Of a stretch of DNA of 64,000 nucleotides, positions 12,189 through 23,475 are shown one piece after another. Position 1 is the first letter of the stretch. Each line of letters opens with the position of its first letter. The notes beneath the pieces are model-generated. The model searched no databases and was not told the origin of the DNA. It saw only the letters and a program-made list of their open reading frames with translations. A program made the position numbers and the translations under genes. Source of the stretch: Gautieria morchelliformis (lineage: Eukaryota; Basidiomycota; Agaricomycetes; Gomphales; Gomphaceae); assembly GCA_015179125.1 (NCBI GenBank), contig WHVA01000055.1, forward strand, positions 124,001 to 188,000, read 5' to 3'.

Positions 12189-13532
12189 ATGGATCCTAGA
12201 GTCTCTCACAGATCCTTCCGAAACAGAAGAGCGTCTGAAGAGCTCCAGAGACATAGAGAACTGACACGAAGGGTCACTCTATATATGCTCACGCACGCAA
12301 TGGCCACAACAGGATTGTACTACACAAACCACATAGAAAGGCTCCCACTCCATACTTCAATATTGTCAGGATGGGGGTGGGTGAAGGAGCTCTTAGATGG
12401 CCACCCACAGCATATCAATGACCAATTAGGAATGCACAAACATGTGTTCCTCAAGCTCTGTTCCGAACTCGCAGACAAAACCGGCCTCAGGCATACACGC
12501 CATGTTTCAATAGAAGAACAGATTGCTATTTTTCTATATATGGCAGTAACCAATCTCTCTAATAGGAAGATCACAGAACGCTTCCAACGAAGTGGGGACA
12601 CCATTTCAAAGTACGCAGCCCCAAACCTCTAATAGATTGGGAACTCATAGCCTAGTCTTAGGTGCTTCCATAGAGTCCTTTCTGCCCTTGCTGCTGCCGA
12701 GTTCTACAAAGTCTATGTTCAGCTTCCAGATGGAAACACCGCACTTGCTGAGGAGATTGAAAGCAATCCAAAGCTCTTCCCATATTTCAAAGACACACTG
12801 GGAGCCATTGACGGTACTCACGTGGATGTTTGTCCACCCCTTGCAGACAAGGCTCGTTACCGAAAATGAAAAGGAACCCTGACTCAGAATGTGCTTGCCG
12901 CATGCACATTTGATCTACAGTATTGCTACGTCCTTGCAGGCTGGGAGGGTAGTGTGTATGATGGTGCTATTTTTGAAGATGCTCGGTCCCATGACTTGAA
13001 GATACCAAACGGAAAGTATTACCTTGCTGATGCCGGTTTTGCATCATGTGACGTACTTCTGGTGCCATACCGGGGAGTCCGGTACCGTCTTAGAGAATGG
13101 GAAGCTAGTAAACATAAGTCAGTGTTTCATTCACCCATATATATGTCAATTAATTACCTGGAGAGACCAGAGAATTACAAAGAATTATACAACCTGCGAC
13201 ATGCACAGGCCTGGAATGTCATTGAATGTATATTCGGAGTCTCACAAAAACGATTCAAGATGCTGTGCTATGCCAATGAGTATCCTATTGCCATACAAGG
13301 GTGTCTTATTCATGCACTTTGTGCTCTGCATAACTTTATACGTGTTTATGACATTGATGACACGATAGAATGGGACTTTGCCAAAGCAGATCACGCATCC
13401 ACGAGTGGGCAAGGGTATGATGAGGTTACAGGCGTTACACGAGTGGAAACCACAAGGGCTGCCCTTAGGCGTGATGAGATTGCAGAGAAGATGTGGGAAG
13501 ACTACCTGGGAGAAAGGTCCTGGCACGAGTAG
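12189..13532 (+). pseudogene. PIF/Harbinger transposase (DDE_Tnp_4 type) with one internal stop
   Basis: Exon 1 12189-12610, intron 12611-12661 (51 bp, GTACGC...TTAG), exon 2 12662-13532; about 430 residues. N-terminal helix-turn-helix-like region 'SIEEQIAIFLYM...NRKITERFQRSGDTISK', then the catalytic core: D in 'LGAIDGTHVDV' (12798-12830), D in 'YYLADAGF' (13018-13041), E in 'NVIECIFG' (13215-13239). The C-terminal region 'ALCALHNFIR' is also typical. The reading frame is interrupted only by TGA at 12867-12869, where the family has Arg in 'RYRNRKGTL'; CGA to TGA explains it. Otherwise the gene looks complete, so the element was active fairly recently or the stop is recent. Confidence 0.9.
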
Positions 13533-13629
13533 AACTACAAGTTATCCTAGTATGCCCCAAATAGAGCTGCCCGAGTACCAATCTCTTCACTAATCTGCGC
13601 ATTGAGCCAGAGTCGCCTCCGAGGCTGTG

Positions 13630-14395
13630 TAGGAACCATCTTTCTAGTCTAAAAATCTCGAAAAAAGCATTAAAAAGTCTGTAAAAAAACTTTTTGGCTC
13701 TGGCTCATCGTCGTCAATGGTATTGGGGCTTGAACCATTGCCTCTGAAAACACCGGCACCCGTGGCGATTATCCCATCCACGAGTTCAGCCATGGTATCA
13801 TAGAGCGGAAAGGGTTTTTTTTGAAAGGGCTTGGGCTTGGGATTAGCCTTTGCATTGACATTAGCACAGTAGAGACTGAATATAATAAACTACATACCTT
13901 CAAATAGACATCCCATACCTCCACCGGTGCTGTGACAAGCTTTTTGCCGTCATTCCAGCCAAATCTGGACTGTGAACAAAGCTTCTGGACAATCTTGTAT
14001 TCCCCCTTAAGCTGTGTGGTGTTACTGAGGATAATAAAGAAAAGAAAAGAAACGGCACTCACTCGTTGCCAGCGTGTCTTGCAATGCCCAACGGCCTTCG
14101 GTACAACCGGTCTAAACTTACCTGCTAATCCAAGTACAACCAGAGTCCATGTAGCGGCTTTCCAGCCGGACTCAGCTTGAACTCCATCCTGTCATGCCTT
14201 GAGGAGAATGTTGACAAGTTCTGCTTCTTCTTGCGCAGTCCACTCGGCGGTCTCCTTTTTCGGCGGCTTTGCAACTAGAACACCTGGATTGGGCTCGGCC
14301 ATTACGCCACAGGCAACGGCGGTTGTGGGTGTACTGAGGACATCTGAGGGCCAAGGGCAATCTGCTTTTTGCGATTGCGAGCAGTTGTGGTCCAA
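13630..14395 (-). pseudogene. Myb/SANT-like DNA-binding protein of the Harbinger element
   Basis: Minus-strand exons: N-terminal 'EWTAQEEAELVNILLKA' (14192-14250 region), 'AESGWKAATWTLVVLGLAGKF' and 'VGHCKTRWQR' (about 14060-14180), then after a short intron 'LKGEYKIVQKLC...FGWNDGKKLVTAPVEVWD' (about 13905-14010). The three spaced tryptophans and K-T-R-W motif fit the Myb/SANT-like domain proteins that PIF/Harbinger elements encode to help the transposase bind DNA. A TGA at 14192-14194 (minus) follows 'LLKA'. Exact splice sites of the two later introns are uncertain. Confidence 0.75.
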
Positions 14396-14434
14396 AGCAG
14401 TATCACAAAATAAGCGTGAGTATCACATTTTGAG

Positions 14435-17400
14435 AGATCGGTTATACCATTCCCTTCCAGATTGCTTTAGCCTGTATAGGGCCTTCTTGAGCAGGAGCAT
14501 CTCGTCTTTATTCTCATTCTCATATCCATACGACTGCTTTATATAGATTGGTTCGGGCAGTGTCACATTTAGATAAGCATAATCTACGTCCATTTTATGT
14601 ATAGGCCCATTGTTTCTGGCTGTGATTGCACATATGACTTGTAAGGAGCTGAGTCATGCGACAGGAGAGTAGGTTTCATCATAATCGACTCCAAAGCTTT
14701 GTGTGAAGCCTAGGGTGACCATCCGTGATTTAGGTGTGATGGGATTTCCTTGAGGATCACGTTTCCAGAGGAAAACCCATCGGTTACCTACAATATTGGT
14801 GTCTGACCATGGTTTGACTACTTCCCATACGTTCTTGTCAATTAGAGCATTATACTCTTTATCCATCGACTGCTTCCATATTGGGTCATTTAATGCTTCC
14901 TCTGCATTCGCTGGTTCAACCAGATTTCGATTATATACCGCTGCAATATAGTCCTCATCAGTGGTAGATGTTGCGCTGACAGCATAATCATTGGTATTGA
15001 TGCTGCTGCCTTCAGAGGTTGAATCTTGTTTGAGAACATCTTGAATATCCCCATAATGATCCTCATAAGCTAGCGTAGTTACATACTCGCTGGCTTGTTT
15101 ACTAGATTGAGATCTAGTAATGGGACCACCTGAGGTTGGCTGCACTTGTTGGAGGCGAATCCTTTCACTTCTCCTGGGTAATTGAGCTTCTGGGACTCTC
15201 TCAATAACCCTTTGATCAGGTTGCAGCTCTTCAAGCTTTTCCTCTGGAGCGACTTCTATAATTCTTTCAACTTCGCCTTCTTCAGTCAAAATAGGCGCTG
15301 TCTTAAGCGCTGGCGCCACTGATGGTAGCGGTTTGGCCTGCTGAATATTTCTGGGCATAGATATGGCAGGTTCTTCGGTGGAAATGATTGGGACTACCTC
15401 AGGTTTAGTCCCTTTGATGAATAGAACATTTCTCTCCACCGAGACCTTGTGTGAATCTGGCCAATAAATGCAATGGCCGTTGCTCTGTCCTGAGAAGCCT
15501 AGCCATCTGGCTTTCTTGGCTCGAGGGAATAGGAATAGTTTGTCTCCCTGTTTTATCTTCACGTACACCTCTTCTCCCCAGGTATGAATATCCCGGAGAT
15601 CAGGTTTTACCCGATGAATCATCTCATAGGGAGTTTTGTCTGGTAGAACTCTTGTATGCGTCCGATTCTTGATATAATTGGCATGTTGAATCGCATACCC
15701 CCAAATATTCTTGGGTAAACTCGATTCAAATATCATGGCACGAGTTCTCTCAATGAGAGTACGATTTAAACATTCTGCAACACCATTGGATTCTGGGGTG
15801 TCGTGGACCGTTAAATGATGTTTCATGCCTTGTTTTGTTTGAACTCTGAGCTTGTATATTCACCCCCTCGATCAGAGACAAGTGCTTTAATGTGCACATT
15901 TCTCTGATGAAGCATCATTGCTTCATAGAGCTTGTACTTCGAGAAGGTTTCTCCCTTGGTTGCCATCAAGTAGACTACTGATTCTCTTGAGTAGTCATCA
16001 ATAAAAGAGATGTAGTATGCCTTTTTATCAATCGTGAGGTGTCTTGAGGGTCCCCAGACATCTGAATAAATCCGGTCACCAAATTTTGATGCTCGGTCTC
16101 TGGGTTCCTTCGGAAGAGACTTGCATGTCATCTTTGATTGGATATACACATCGCAAGTATTCTTGTCACCTATAGAGTTCTTGTCAATGCCTAGAGCCAT
16201 GTTATGATCGAGCAAATATTTCAGAGTCTTGTGAGATATATGCCCCCATCTTTTTGTGAATTTCCATGGCTGAAAAGCACTGATAGACTTCATTTTCAGG
16301 TTGTTGGAGATCTAGTCTGTATAGTCCATTCAGTTTCGGCGCTTTCATCAGCAGCTTCCCAGTAGAATTCGATATACGACATTCTTGGTTGGCAATCTTG
16401 GTCTGGTAGCCGGCATCATTGCACCAGCCGATAGAGACAAGGGTGAAAGCAATTTTGGGTGCATGTAATGTGTCCTTCAATGTTATTTCGACTGTCTCAT
16501 CACTAGCCTTACTGGATAATACGAGCAAGCCTTGGCCAAAGGCATCAAATGTACCTTTGTCTGCTGCTTGAATTGTCCTCAGCTGTGAAAAAGGGCAGTA
16601 GTTCCTCAGCAAACTCTTGTGAGGCGTCATGTGAGAACTGGCACCTGTATTGAGGACCACAATAGCTTCAGATGAGCCTTTGCCTAATTCCAAACACTCG
16701 AAGTTGGCAAATGCAATAGGACTCTCATCCTTATCTTCAGAGGAGGTTTCTTCAGCTACATTCACTTTTGCCTTCCCTTTCTTCTTCTTCGACTTGGACT
16801 TCTTCTTCTGCCTCAGTCCCTGGCCTTCTTTTCCACCTCCTTTAGCCCAACAGTTCTCAATAGAGTGTCCAGGCTTTTTAAAGTTTGGGCAAGTTATCTG
16901 TGCCTTCTTGGCCTTGGTAGATGTGCCCGCAAATACTTGTTCCTCCTGAGAAATAGACAAGGTCTTTCACCTATCATATTGAGCCTTCAGTACCCTGATA
17001 ATATCATCAGGAACTAATTGCTTTCCACATTCTTCAAGAGAAGTAGTAAGGGTATTCATCACCGACTCATAGGAGGGTGGTAATGAGGCAAGTATGATGT
17101 CCATGAACTCGGATTCTGATATCTTGGCTCCCATATCATTGAGATGAGCATATAAATATTGGGCCTTATCCAAGTGTTCTCTCAAATCTCCATCTTCGGC
17201 ACATTTAATGTTTCAAAGCTGTCTTTGGAGATTTGTCAGGACCATCTTGGGCTTCTTGGTCATTTCAACAACCAATGTATCCCAGACTTCTTTCGCTGTC
17301 TTCTTCTTCTGAAGCATCAGAGCCAATGACTCTGACACAGAGAGCATAATCTGAGTCTTCACCTGGCCTTCTCTAGCAAGGTATTTTTCGAGTTTCTCCT

Positions 17401-17620
17401 CTGCTTTATCCACTTGTGCCTCCTCCACATCAGTAAGAGTATGGCCAACAGGGAATGTTGGAGGATCAGGGGGCTTAACAGCAACTCCATCTATGTGTCT
17501 CAATAGTTTCTTTGACTCGAAATAGCTTTGGAGGGTTGCTCGCCATAATGGCCAATTACTTCCATCTGTGGCAAGCTTCTACACTCCTAGCACCTTTGTA
17601 GATTGTTCTCTGGGGCCCAT
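14435..17620 (-). pseudogene. Cop1 gag-pol (gag to start of reverse transcriptase)
   Basis: Starts at the ATG at 17620, 5 bp inside the 5' LTR, with MGPREQS, and aligns with Cop3 throughout. Gag (UBN2-type) 16970-17620, zinc knuckle 'CPNFKKPGHSIENC' where the second Cys is Phe, protease 'LNTGASSHMTPH' where the catalytic Asp is Asn, GAG pre-integrase and integrase (about 15500-16290) with 'SDRGGEYTSSEF' and 'ESNGVAECLNRT', linker, then 'NRWVFLWKRDPQG' of reverse transcriptase. Stops include a TAG at codon 14, and frames change near 17210, 16965, 16205 and 15825. Sequence still recognisable as reverse transcriptase runs to about 14435, where the Harbinger element begins. Catalytic-residue losses show it is not functional. 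Confidence 0.9.
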
Positions 17621-17625
17621 AACCG

Positions 17626-18791
17626 TGTAGAAACTCAGTTTGGGCAAGTAGGAAGTTATATGCCAGATATGAACAATGGGACTTGCAGGAGATTAATAAA
17701 CTATTTAATGTTCTCCTCATTGATAGTCAACACTAGTAATGGAGGATGTTCACATTGACAACAATGTACATTCTTCTAGGATATATTAGATATCTTTTAA
17801 AAAATCAACCATAACTGAGTTCATAGTCCATCATTTTGAGCAACTTGTATATTGTGGATATCCTAATTTTTTTGAATGTTCTGATATTTTAAAAATATGG
17901 TTGTATGTGCTAAAGCATGGTGTGTATTCAGATGACAGAGCAATTTCAGATAGGATTTGGATGACTATATATTAAAAGTATATATGAAGCTTGTTACATG
18001 TATGATGATAGAATGTAGAGGCAAGTATGGACCATATGAGTACATGTTAGATGTACAATCACAGAATATAGAAGCAAGTATGGACAATACCTGTACTATA
18101 TTATTATATATGGTTGAGAGATCTGATTAGAAGGTATGTTTAAAATAATATGCATGTATAGTACAAAGATATGTAACTATTGATGTTTAGACAATGGGGT
18201 ATACACCTTTTTCTGGGGGAGCAGCAGACTGTGCGAACTTTAGGACTAGGGTTACGCATGCCTTACTAATGCTGGCAACTGTCTCAATTGTGATATATTT
18301 TATGAAATATAGGTGAGCTAAGTTATATATACATATATATGAGAGTTACAACCATCCCCCAATATAAAGGAAAGCTACCTATTTAATGTTCTACATGGTT
18401 TTTCAGTTACCTAGTATGAAAGTACACTATTAAACTCACCTCCTCCGTGATAGTCAACACTGAGGAGGGGAGGCTGCACATGGGCTTGTTTCACTCGCAT
18501 ATACAAAGTTCCGGCCCTTAAGCGCCCATAAGGCACTGGTGTGCCATGATAAGCGCCCATAGAACGTAACGCGTTAGTGAACAGCCGCAGCTTAAAAAGG
18601 AAACTTGTCCACAACCACCCACAAAGGGTCAGTTGGACAGAACATGAAAAGGAGTAGTAATACAGCCTCGAGAAAATCAAAGAAAATTGTGAAAGGCATA
18701 AAATGAATGTCAGCATAGTTTCAGGTCAAAATCGAAAGGAATAACAACAGAAATGTTAGGTTTGAAGTCTGGTGCAGATATGCACCCAACA
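17626..18791 (-). repeat. Cop1 5' LTR carrying a MITE-like insertion
   Basis: Native LTR is about 543 bp after removing the 620-bp insertion and its 3-bp duplication. On the minus strand it begins TGTTGGGTGCATATCTGCACC, nearly the same opening as the Cop3 LTR, and ends GAGTTTCTACA. It is followed by the leader and gag ATG. Confidence 0.88.
17741..18360. mobile_element. MITE-like element (620 bp) in the Cop1 LTR
   Basis: The partner LTR at 11506-12015 has an uninterrupted AGTAATATAAAGG at the matching place; here AAT (17738-17740) is followed by this block and AAT again (18361-18363). Ends are imperfect inverted repeats: GGAGGATGTT at the left, and GGGGGATGGT when the right end is read in reverse. 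The body is AT-rich with no gene. A 3-bp duplication plus inverted ends suggests a non-autonomous PIF/Harbinger-type element, but its ends do not match the nearby Harbinger left end GAGCCCGTTC. Confidence 0.8.
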
Positions 18792-21700
18792 GATCGCTGA
18801 TTGATTGTCGGAAAACAGGGTTGTGGGAGCAAGCTGGATATCGAAGACCTGTTTGATGAGAGAGTGAAGCCAGACGGCTTCCTTCACAGTGTGAGTCGCT
18901 GCGACATAATCGCTTTCAGTCATTGACAAGGATATGATATTTTGTCTTTTCGCACTCCAGGAGACGGCGCCGCCATGAATCATGAACGTGTAGCCGGAGA
19001 TCGCGTGTCTGTCATAGGCCATACTGCCGTCAGTGTCAGCGTATCCGGTCAGTCCTCTGTCTCCGTGCCCGAATGATAACCAGAGGTGCGTAGTCCCTTT
19101 CAAGTAGTGAAAGATTCTCTTGACAGCATTCCAATGTGTAGGGCCATACTTCGTTGAAAAACGCGACACAGATTGGACGGCGAATGTGATGTCAGGTTGA
19201 GTACCCAGCGCTGCATACATCAGTGAACCCATGGCTTCTTTATACGGCATGTCACGCATCATGGCCCATTCTGCTGTTGTTTTTGGGGTTGAGGACATGT
19301 GCAGTAGCAGTCCATGCTGCATAGGAGTCAATGCAGGTTTTAGCTCGTCAAAGTTGAACTGACAGAGGATGGAGGTAATATAGGATTGTTGGGAAAGGTG
19401 TATGGTGCGATGAGCTCGATTGCATCTGACTTCTATCCCTAACAACCTGTGCCATTCGCCCAGGTTCATTATTTCGACGTGTTCAGATATGGCTTTTTGA
19501 AATAACTGATCAATTTTTCTCAGGACGTGGCAATGGTACAATCGTCAACATGGACCAGTACAATGGCAAATTCTTGGCCGTTCCAGCGAAAGAATACCGC
19601 TTGGTCAACATCACATCTAATGAACTTAAGATGGTGGATCATGATATTAACAAGCTTTTGATACCATCACCTCCCTGACTGTTTTAGTCCATACAATGAC
19701 TTTCGGAGATGGCACACCTTTCCTGATGAGTTAGGAGCGTGATAGCCTGGGGGTTGTGCCACATAGATTGTTTCTTGCTCGGTGAGTTCTCCGTTTAAAT
19801 ATGCGCCCTTGATGTGTATCTGATGCAACTCCATGTCAGCAGCTGAAGCCATCACAAGTGTTGTTCGGATAGAGGCTAACTTTGCGACTGGGGTGAAAGT
19901 GTCGAAATAATCGACACCAGGTACCTGTAAGAAGCCCTGGGCGACAAGGCGAGACTTGTAGCGTACTACATTTCCTGCTGCATCTTTTTTAGCATGAAAA
20001 ACCCACTTGGACCCTATGATGTTTGTGCCGTTTGGGGCCTCAGTGAGTTTCCAAGTACCAGTATCTCGAAGCACAGCTAACTCCTCCTGACTAGCCTTCT
20101 CCCATAGATGGGAATCGGGGCGTCGTTTTGCCTCGGCCAAGGATCGTGGGTCAGTGGCTTCTACTTCACTGGTTTCGGCTACTAATGCATATTCATTGGC
20201 TTCTTCAGACAGCATTATCCAGTCGCCTTGTCCTTCCCCTTCGAGTACTTCTCTGGGATTATCAGCGATGGTAGGCATTTGAACTCCAGTGGCTATCGTG
20301 GGGTCAGATGAACGGTAAGAAGCTGTGCCGTGTCCATCTAGTATGTCCCGAACACGCTGACTTGGTTTTTGGACTCATTTAGCAGATATTTCAGTTTCGG
20401 AGTCTGACGGGTTTGCAGCAGTAGTGTTGGTAGGTGGGTTGACAGTGGGGGGTGCTGGGGAAACAGAGTTAGGCTTTGTCGCTTTGGGAGAAGGTGAGTC
20501 AGTTTTCATCTCAACAAGCTCCCAATCCTCCCCCTCGAGACGTGAAACTGACAATTTGCTATTGTTAAGGTGAATATTGCATTCAACGGTCACAGTCTGT
20601 TTGCCTTCTGTCACCCGTCCCCCTAGTTTATCACCACTCTCGGTGTGCACCCACACCTTCTCACCCCATTCTCGCACACTGTAGGTCTGGTTTAGTGCCG
20701 AAGGTAGCTTCATAGGATGTGGCATTTCTGACAGATTTTGTAGATGTTCTGTTCATCAACCAAACCACATGCTGGGCTGCTTTGCCCCAGAGGAATCGTG
20801 GAAGGCCGCTTGCATGCAGCAAGGTTCATATGCGCTCAACGATAGTGCGGTTACAGTGCTCGGCAACACCATTGTGCTGAGGCATGTCGTGTACGGTAAG
20901 CTTCTGTGTCCTCCCTTTATTTTTAAGGTAAAGCACGAATTCCTGTCCTAGGTATTCGCCGCCGCGATCCGTATGAAGGGTTTTGATGCGAGCTGTGCGT
21001 CCACCCAAGCAACGTACTCTTTGTATGCATTGAAGGCCTCATTTTTGGTGCGTAGGAGGTACAGGTGCGTCAATCTTGTCATATCATTGGTAAAGGTAAC
21101 GTAGTACCGTTTACTGGCCTTTGTGGCAACTGGGGCTGGTCCCCATAGATCGCTATGCACTTCATCTCCAAAGTTGGAGGCACGACTGCCTTCTCTAACC
21201 TTCGGGACAGGCTGGCGGGTAGCTTTGGCATATATGCAGGACTCGCAGAAAAAGGGTTCTCCCGATGGTAATTCCCCCAGTTTAACTCCTGTTACCAGAC
21301 CATTTGTAACAAGCTTTCTAGCTGTCTCAGGGGCTATATGTCCCATGCGCCGGTGGAATTGGTCCAAGGTGAGCACTTCTGCAACTGCATTAGCTGTGTC
21401 TGACTTGTGTGTGACTCGATAAAGGCCTTGTCCAGATTTAGGGACCGTGCCGACTTGCTCTCCGTTTTGCCCATGTATCATACATTTGCCATCTGCAAAT
21501 GTCACAGCAAAACCAGCATCGTCGAGTCTTCCGATGGACACAAGTGTGTAGCCCACATCAGGTGAGTACAGGATGTCAGAGAGTTTGAGTTGGGAGACAT
21601 CGACACCATTTGGTATGTTGATCATCATTTTGCCCATTCCAACTGCTTTAAAACTTTGTCTATTTGCAGCTTGGAATGACTTGGGAGAAATCCTGATAAA

Positions 21701-22860
21701 GTTCTGCACTGCATCGCGGTAAGGAGTTATGTGCCGCGTGCACCCGGAGTCATACACTTCAATGTGAGTGATGTTTTCCAATTCGGTGCTGTCAGGTACT
21801 TGGACCATGTGTGTGTTATCAGATTCAATGGGCATTGTGTCACAGGTGTTGGCAAGTAGTTTCATCTTGCTTCCATCAATACCATCCTGTGAATTACCAT
21901 CTGCGACACTTTCAGTGTCATCACCCATTTTGGAGAACCAATCATCAGCACACTCGTCGTCTTCCAAGTCAGACTCACAGTTTGACCGGAGTGCAGGAAG
22001 CTCATCTTCATCATCAAGGTCAGCGAAGAAGGCACCTTCATCCTCATCATTGGATTTGACAGCCACATTGGCTGAGCCTTTGTTTTTCAGTGAGCTGTGC
22101 TTCTTATCGCCATTTACTCATGCAGGCTTGGGACACTTGTTTTTGTAGTGACCTTTATCCCCGCAGTTCCAGCTGGTTCCTTTCAGCTTTCGATCAAAGA
22201 TTTTCCCTTTACCATTTGGGGACACAGTTAGTGCCTCATCTCTATCACTGGCCTTTCTGCTAAGTTGACATGAGCGCCGAGACTGTTGAGCTACATGACG
22301 CTTGTACTCCTTGGAGACTAGCGTGATGAGCTCGTCAGGGTCTGTGTGGAGCTATACAGTCTTGCACTGGCTAGAAGATTTGATGCAAAGGCAGAGAGGT
22401 GAGGGGGAAGTGACTTGATGATCGTCGAGCGGTAGTCCTTTTCTTCTATGTCCACACCAAAAGTAGCTAACTCCTCCTTTTTGACTCGTAGTCCGTCAAG
22501 GAATTCATGCACATTTGCCTTGTCAGGGCATCTCGATTCCATGAAATGGCTACAAAGGTCTGCCTGAGTGAATGCTCCCTTGGATGAGAATTCCTTGACA
22601 ATAATTGCCCATCGGTCTGGTAGGGACGGATTGCTGTGTATGTGGATAAGAGTGGAGTCGGGGATGTGGTGAGTGAGAAGAGCTTTAGCCATGTCATCCT
22701 CCTTGACCCATTTTGCAAGGGCATCTTCCTCATCAGACGTGGGTGGTGATCTCACAGCCGGTTTGGTGGTCGAGCTGTCAAAATATCCCCACAGGCCCTT
22801 TGCTTTGACTGCGTCTTGGAAGCGCATTGAGAAAGTGGTCCAGTGAAGACCATTTGCCAT
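18792..22860 (-). pseudogene. Cop2 gag-pol, decayed
   Basis: Gag starts at the ATG at 22860 (MANGLHWTTFSMRF). Order on the minus strand: UBN2-type gag to about 22320; a zinc knuckle 'SWNCGDKGHYKNKC' at 22145-22190 whose first Cys is Ser; TGA at 22118-22120; protease 'YDSGCTRHITPY' (21730-21765); pre-integrase 'HRRMGHIAPETARKL...CESC'; integrase 'LHTDRGGEYLGQEF' and 'HNGVAEHCNRT'; reverse transcriptase 'SKWVFHAKKDAAGN', 'GLKQSGR' and 'LVHVDDCT' (about 19515-19560); RNase H up to 'LFSDNQSAI' where Cop1 entered. Frames change near 22060-22320, 20950, 20750, 20300 and 19600. Gag is less divergent in codon pattern than the linker. Not functional. Confidence 0.9.
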
Positions 22861-22911
22861 GAGTTTGGGGACTGAGGAAGGGAGGAGATCGGTGGTGGTA
22901 AGGGTTGTGGT

Positions 22912-23126
22912 TGTAAAGGATGTCGATCTTAGAACCTTGTATCACAAGGGCATTACAGAACTTGACCAATGAGTGGTATTCTGAATGCTACGTAGTGACA
23001 GGTAAGAGTAAGATGTGATGGGGACCGCTGGCCGGTTCCCACTCATAAACTATACAGTGGGTCCCTAAGGGGCCCACTGGGATTATGTAATAACTATTGT
23101 ACATCTAGATACACGGGTTATTTACA
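22912..23126 (-). repeat. Gyp2 3' LTR (215 bp)
   Basis: On the + strand starts TGTAAAGGATGTCG and ends GGGTTATTTACA; copies of the same LTR are at 34094-34783, 58127-58315 (opposite strand) and 58996-59201. All share the long perfect-looking inverted block GTGGGTCCCTAAGGGGCCCAC at its centre (palindrome around CCCTAAGGGG). Confidence 0.92.
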
Positions 23127-23150
23127 CCCTCCCCCTCTATGGACAACTAT
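23127..23150 (-). promoter_or_regulatory. Gyp2 polypurine tract
   Basis: Read on the minus strand, CCATAGAGGGGGAGGG runs straight into the LTR start TGTAAATAAC. The same arrangement occurs in Gyp4 at 59202-59216. This fixes which LTR is the 3' one and therefore the native direction of the family. Confidence 0.8.
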
Positions 23151-23162
23151 AGGGGTCAACTA

Positions 23163-23473
23163 CTACTCATAGAGGTCATCCATGAGGGAGTCCTCTAGAG
23201 TGGCCGATACGATGACGTCGTCGTCGTACGGGGCCGGTGGAGCGCGTGACTCCTCCGGGGGCACCTCAGCATCATTGGTGGTGATTGGGTGAGGCTGGTC
23301 GGCCTCACCACTAGCGGCGGTATCTGCTTGGGTGATGAGGCCAGTGTCCTCACGGAGCATGGCCTCAACGGTCGGGTCCTCAGTCTGAGGAGGGGGCTGG
23401 AAGCGCGCCAGCTCTTGGTCGAGCTGAGCGTGAGTGAGGGGTCACAGCACAGCGGCCCTCACATGGCTGGTCT
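23163..23473 (-). pseudogene. Gyp2 accessory protein, C-terminal end
   Basis: Minus-strand fragment ending 'LEDSLMDDLYE' just inside the 3' LTR, preceded by 'LREDTGLITQADT' and 'ETSHVRAAV'. The equivalent Gyp4 stretch (59215-59560, minus) is joined directly to the rest of the accessory gene, which in Gyp2 lies 8.6 kb away on the opposite strand (to 32080). The abrupt switch at about 23473-23480 from accessory sequence to + strand gag sequence is the left inversion breakpoint. Confidence 0.8.
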
Positions 23474-23475
23474 CG

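Larger units (their letters stand above)
12016..14430. mobile_element. PIF/Harbinger DNA transposon with two convergent genes
   Basis: Holds a DDE transposase gene (+, 12189-13532) and a Myb/SANT-like gene (-, about 13630-14395), the standard two-gene content of PIF/Harbinger elements. The left end GAGCCCGTTC directly follows TTA within the Cop1 LTR, fitting the 3-bp TWA target preference. I could not find the matching right inverted repeat; the right junction with Cop1 reverse transcriptase is at about 14430. Because Cop1 sequence between its LTR and reverse transcriptase is missing, insertion was accompanied or followed by a deletion. Confidence 0.8.
11506..18791 (-). mobile_element. Cop1: Ty1/copia element inserted in Cop2 RNase H
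   Basis: Left boundary TGTAGAAACTC (11506), right boundary CACCCAACA (18791); target duplication GATCA (11501-11505) and GATCG (18792-18796), one CG/CA difference. 5' LTR is on the right, 3' LTR on the left. The 3' LTR end, RNase H and most of the reverse transcriptase are gone, replaced by a PIF/Harbinger element (12016 to about 14430). Same family as Cop3: gag starts MGP, and long stretches of gag, integrase and linker align. Confidence 0.88.

Noticed and set aside
17741..18360. MITE as a derivative of the adjacent Harbinger element
   Set aside because: End sequences GGAGGATG and GAGCCCGTTC do not match, so parentage cannot be claimed.
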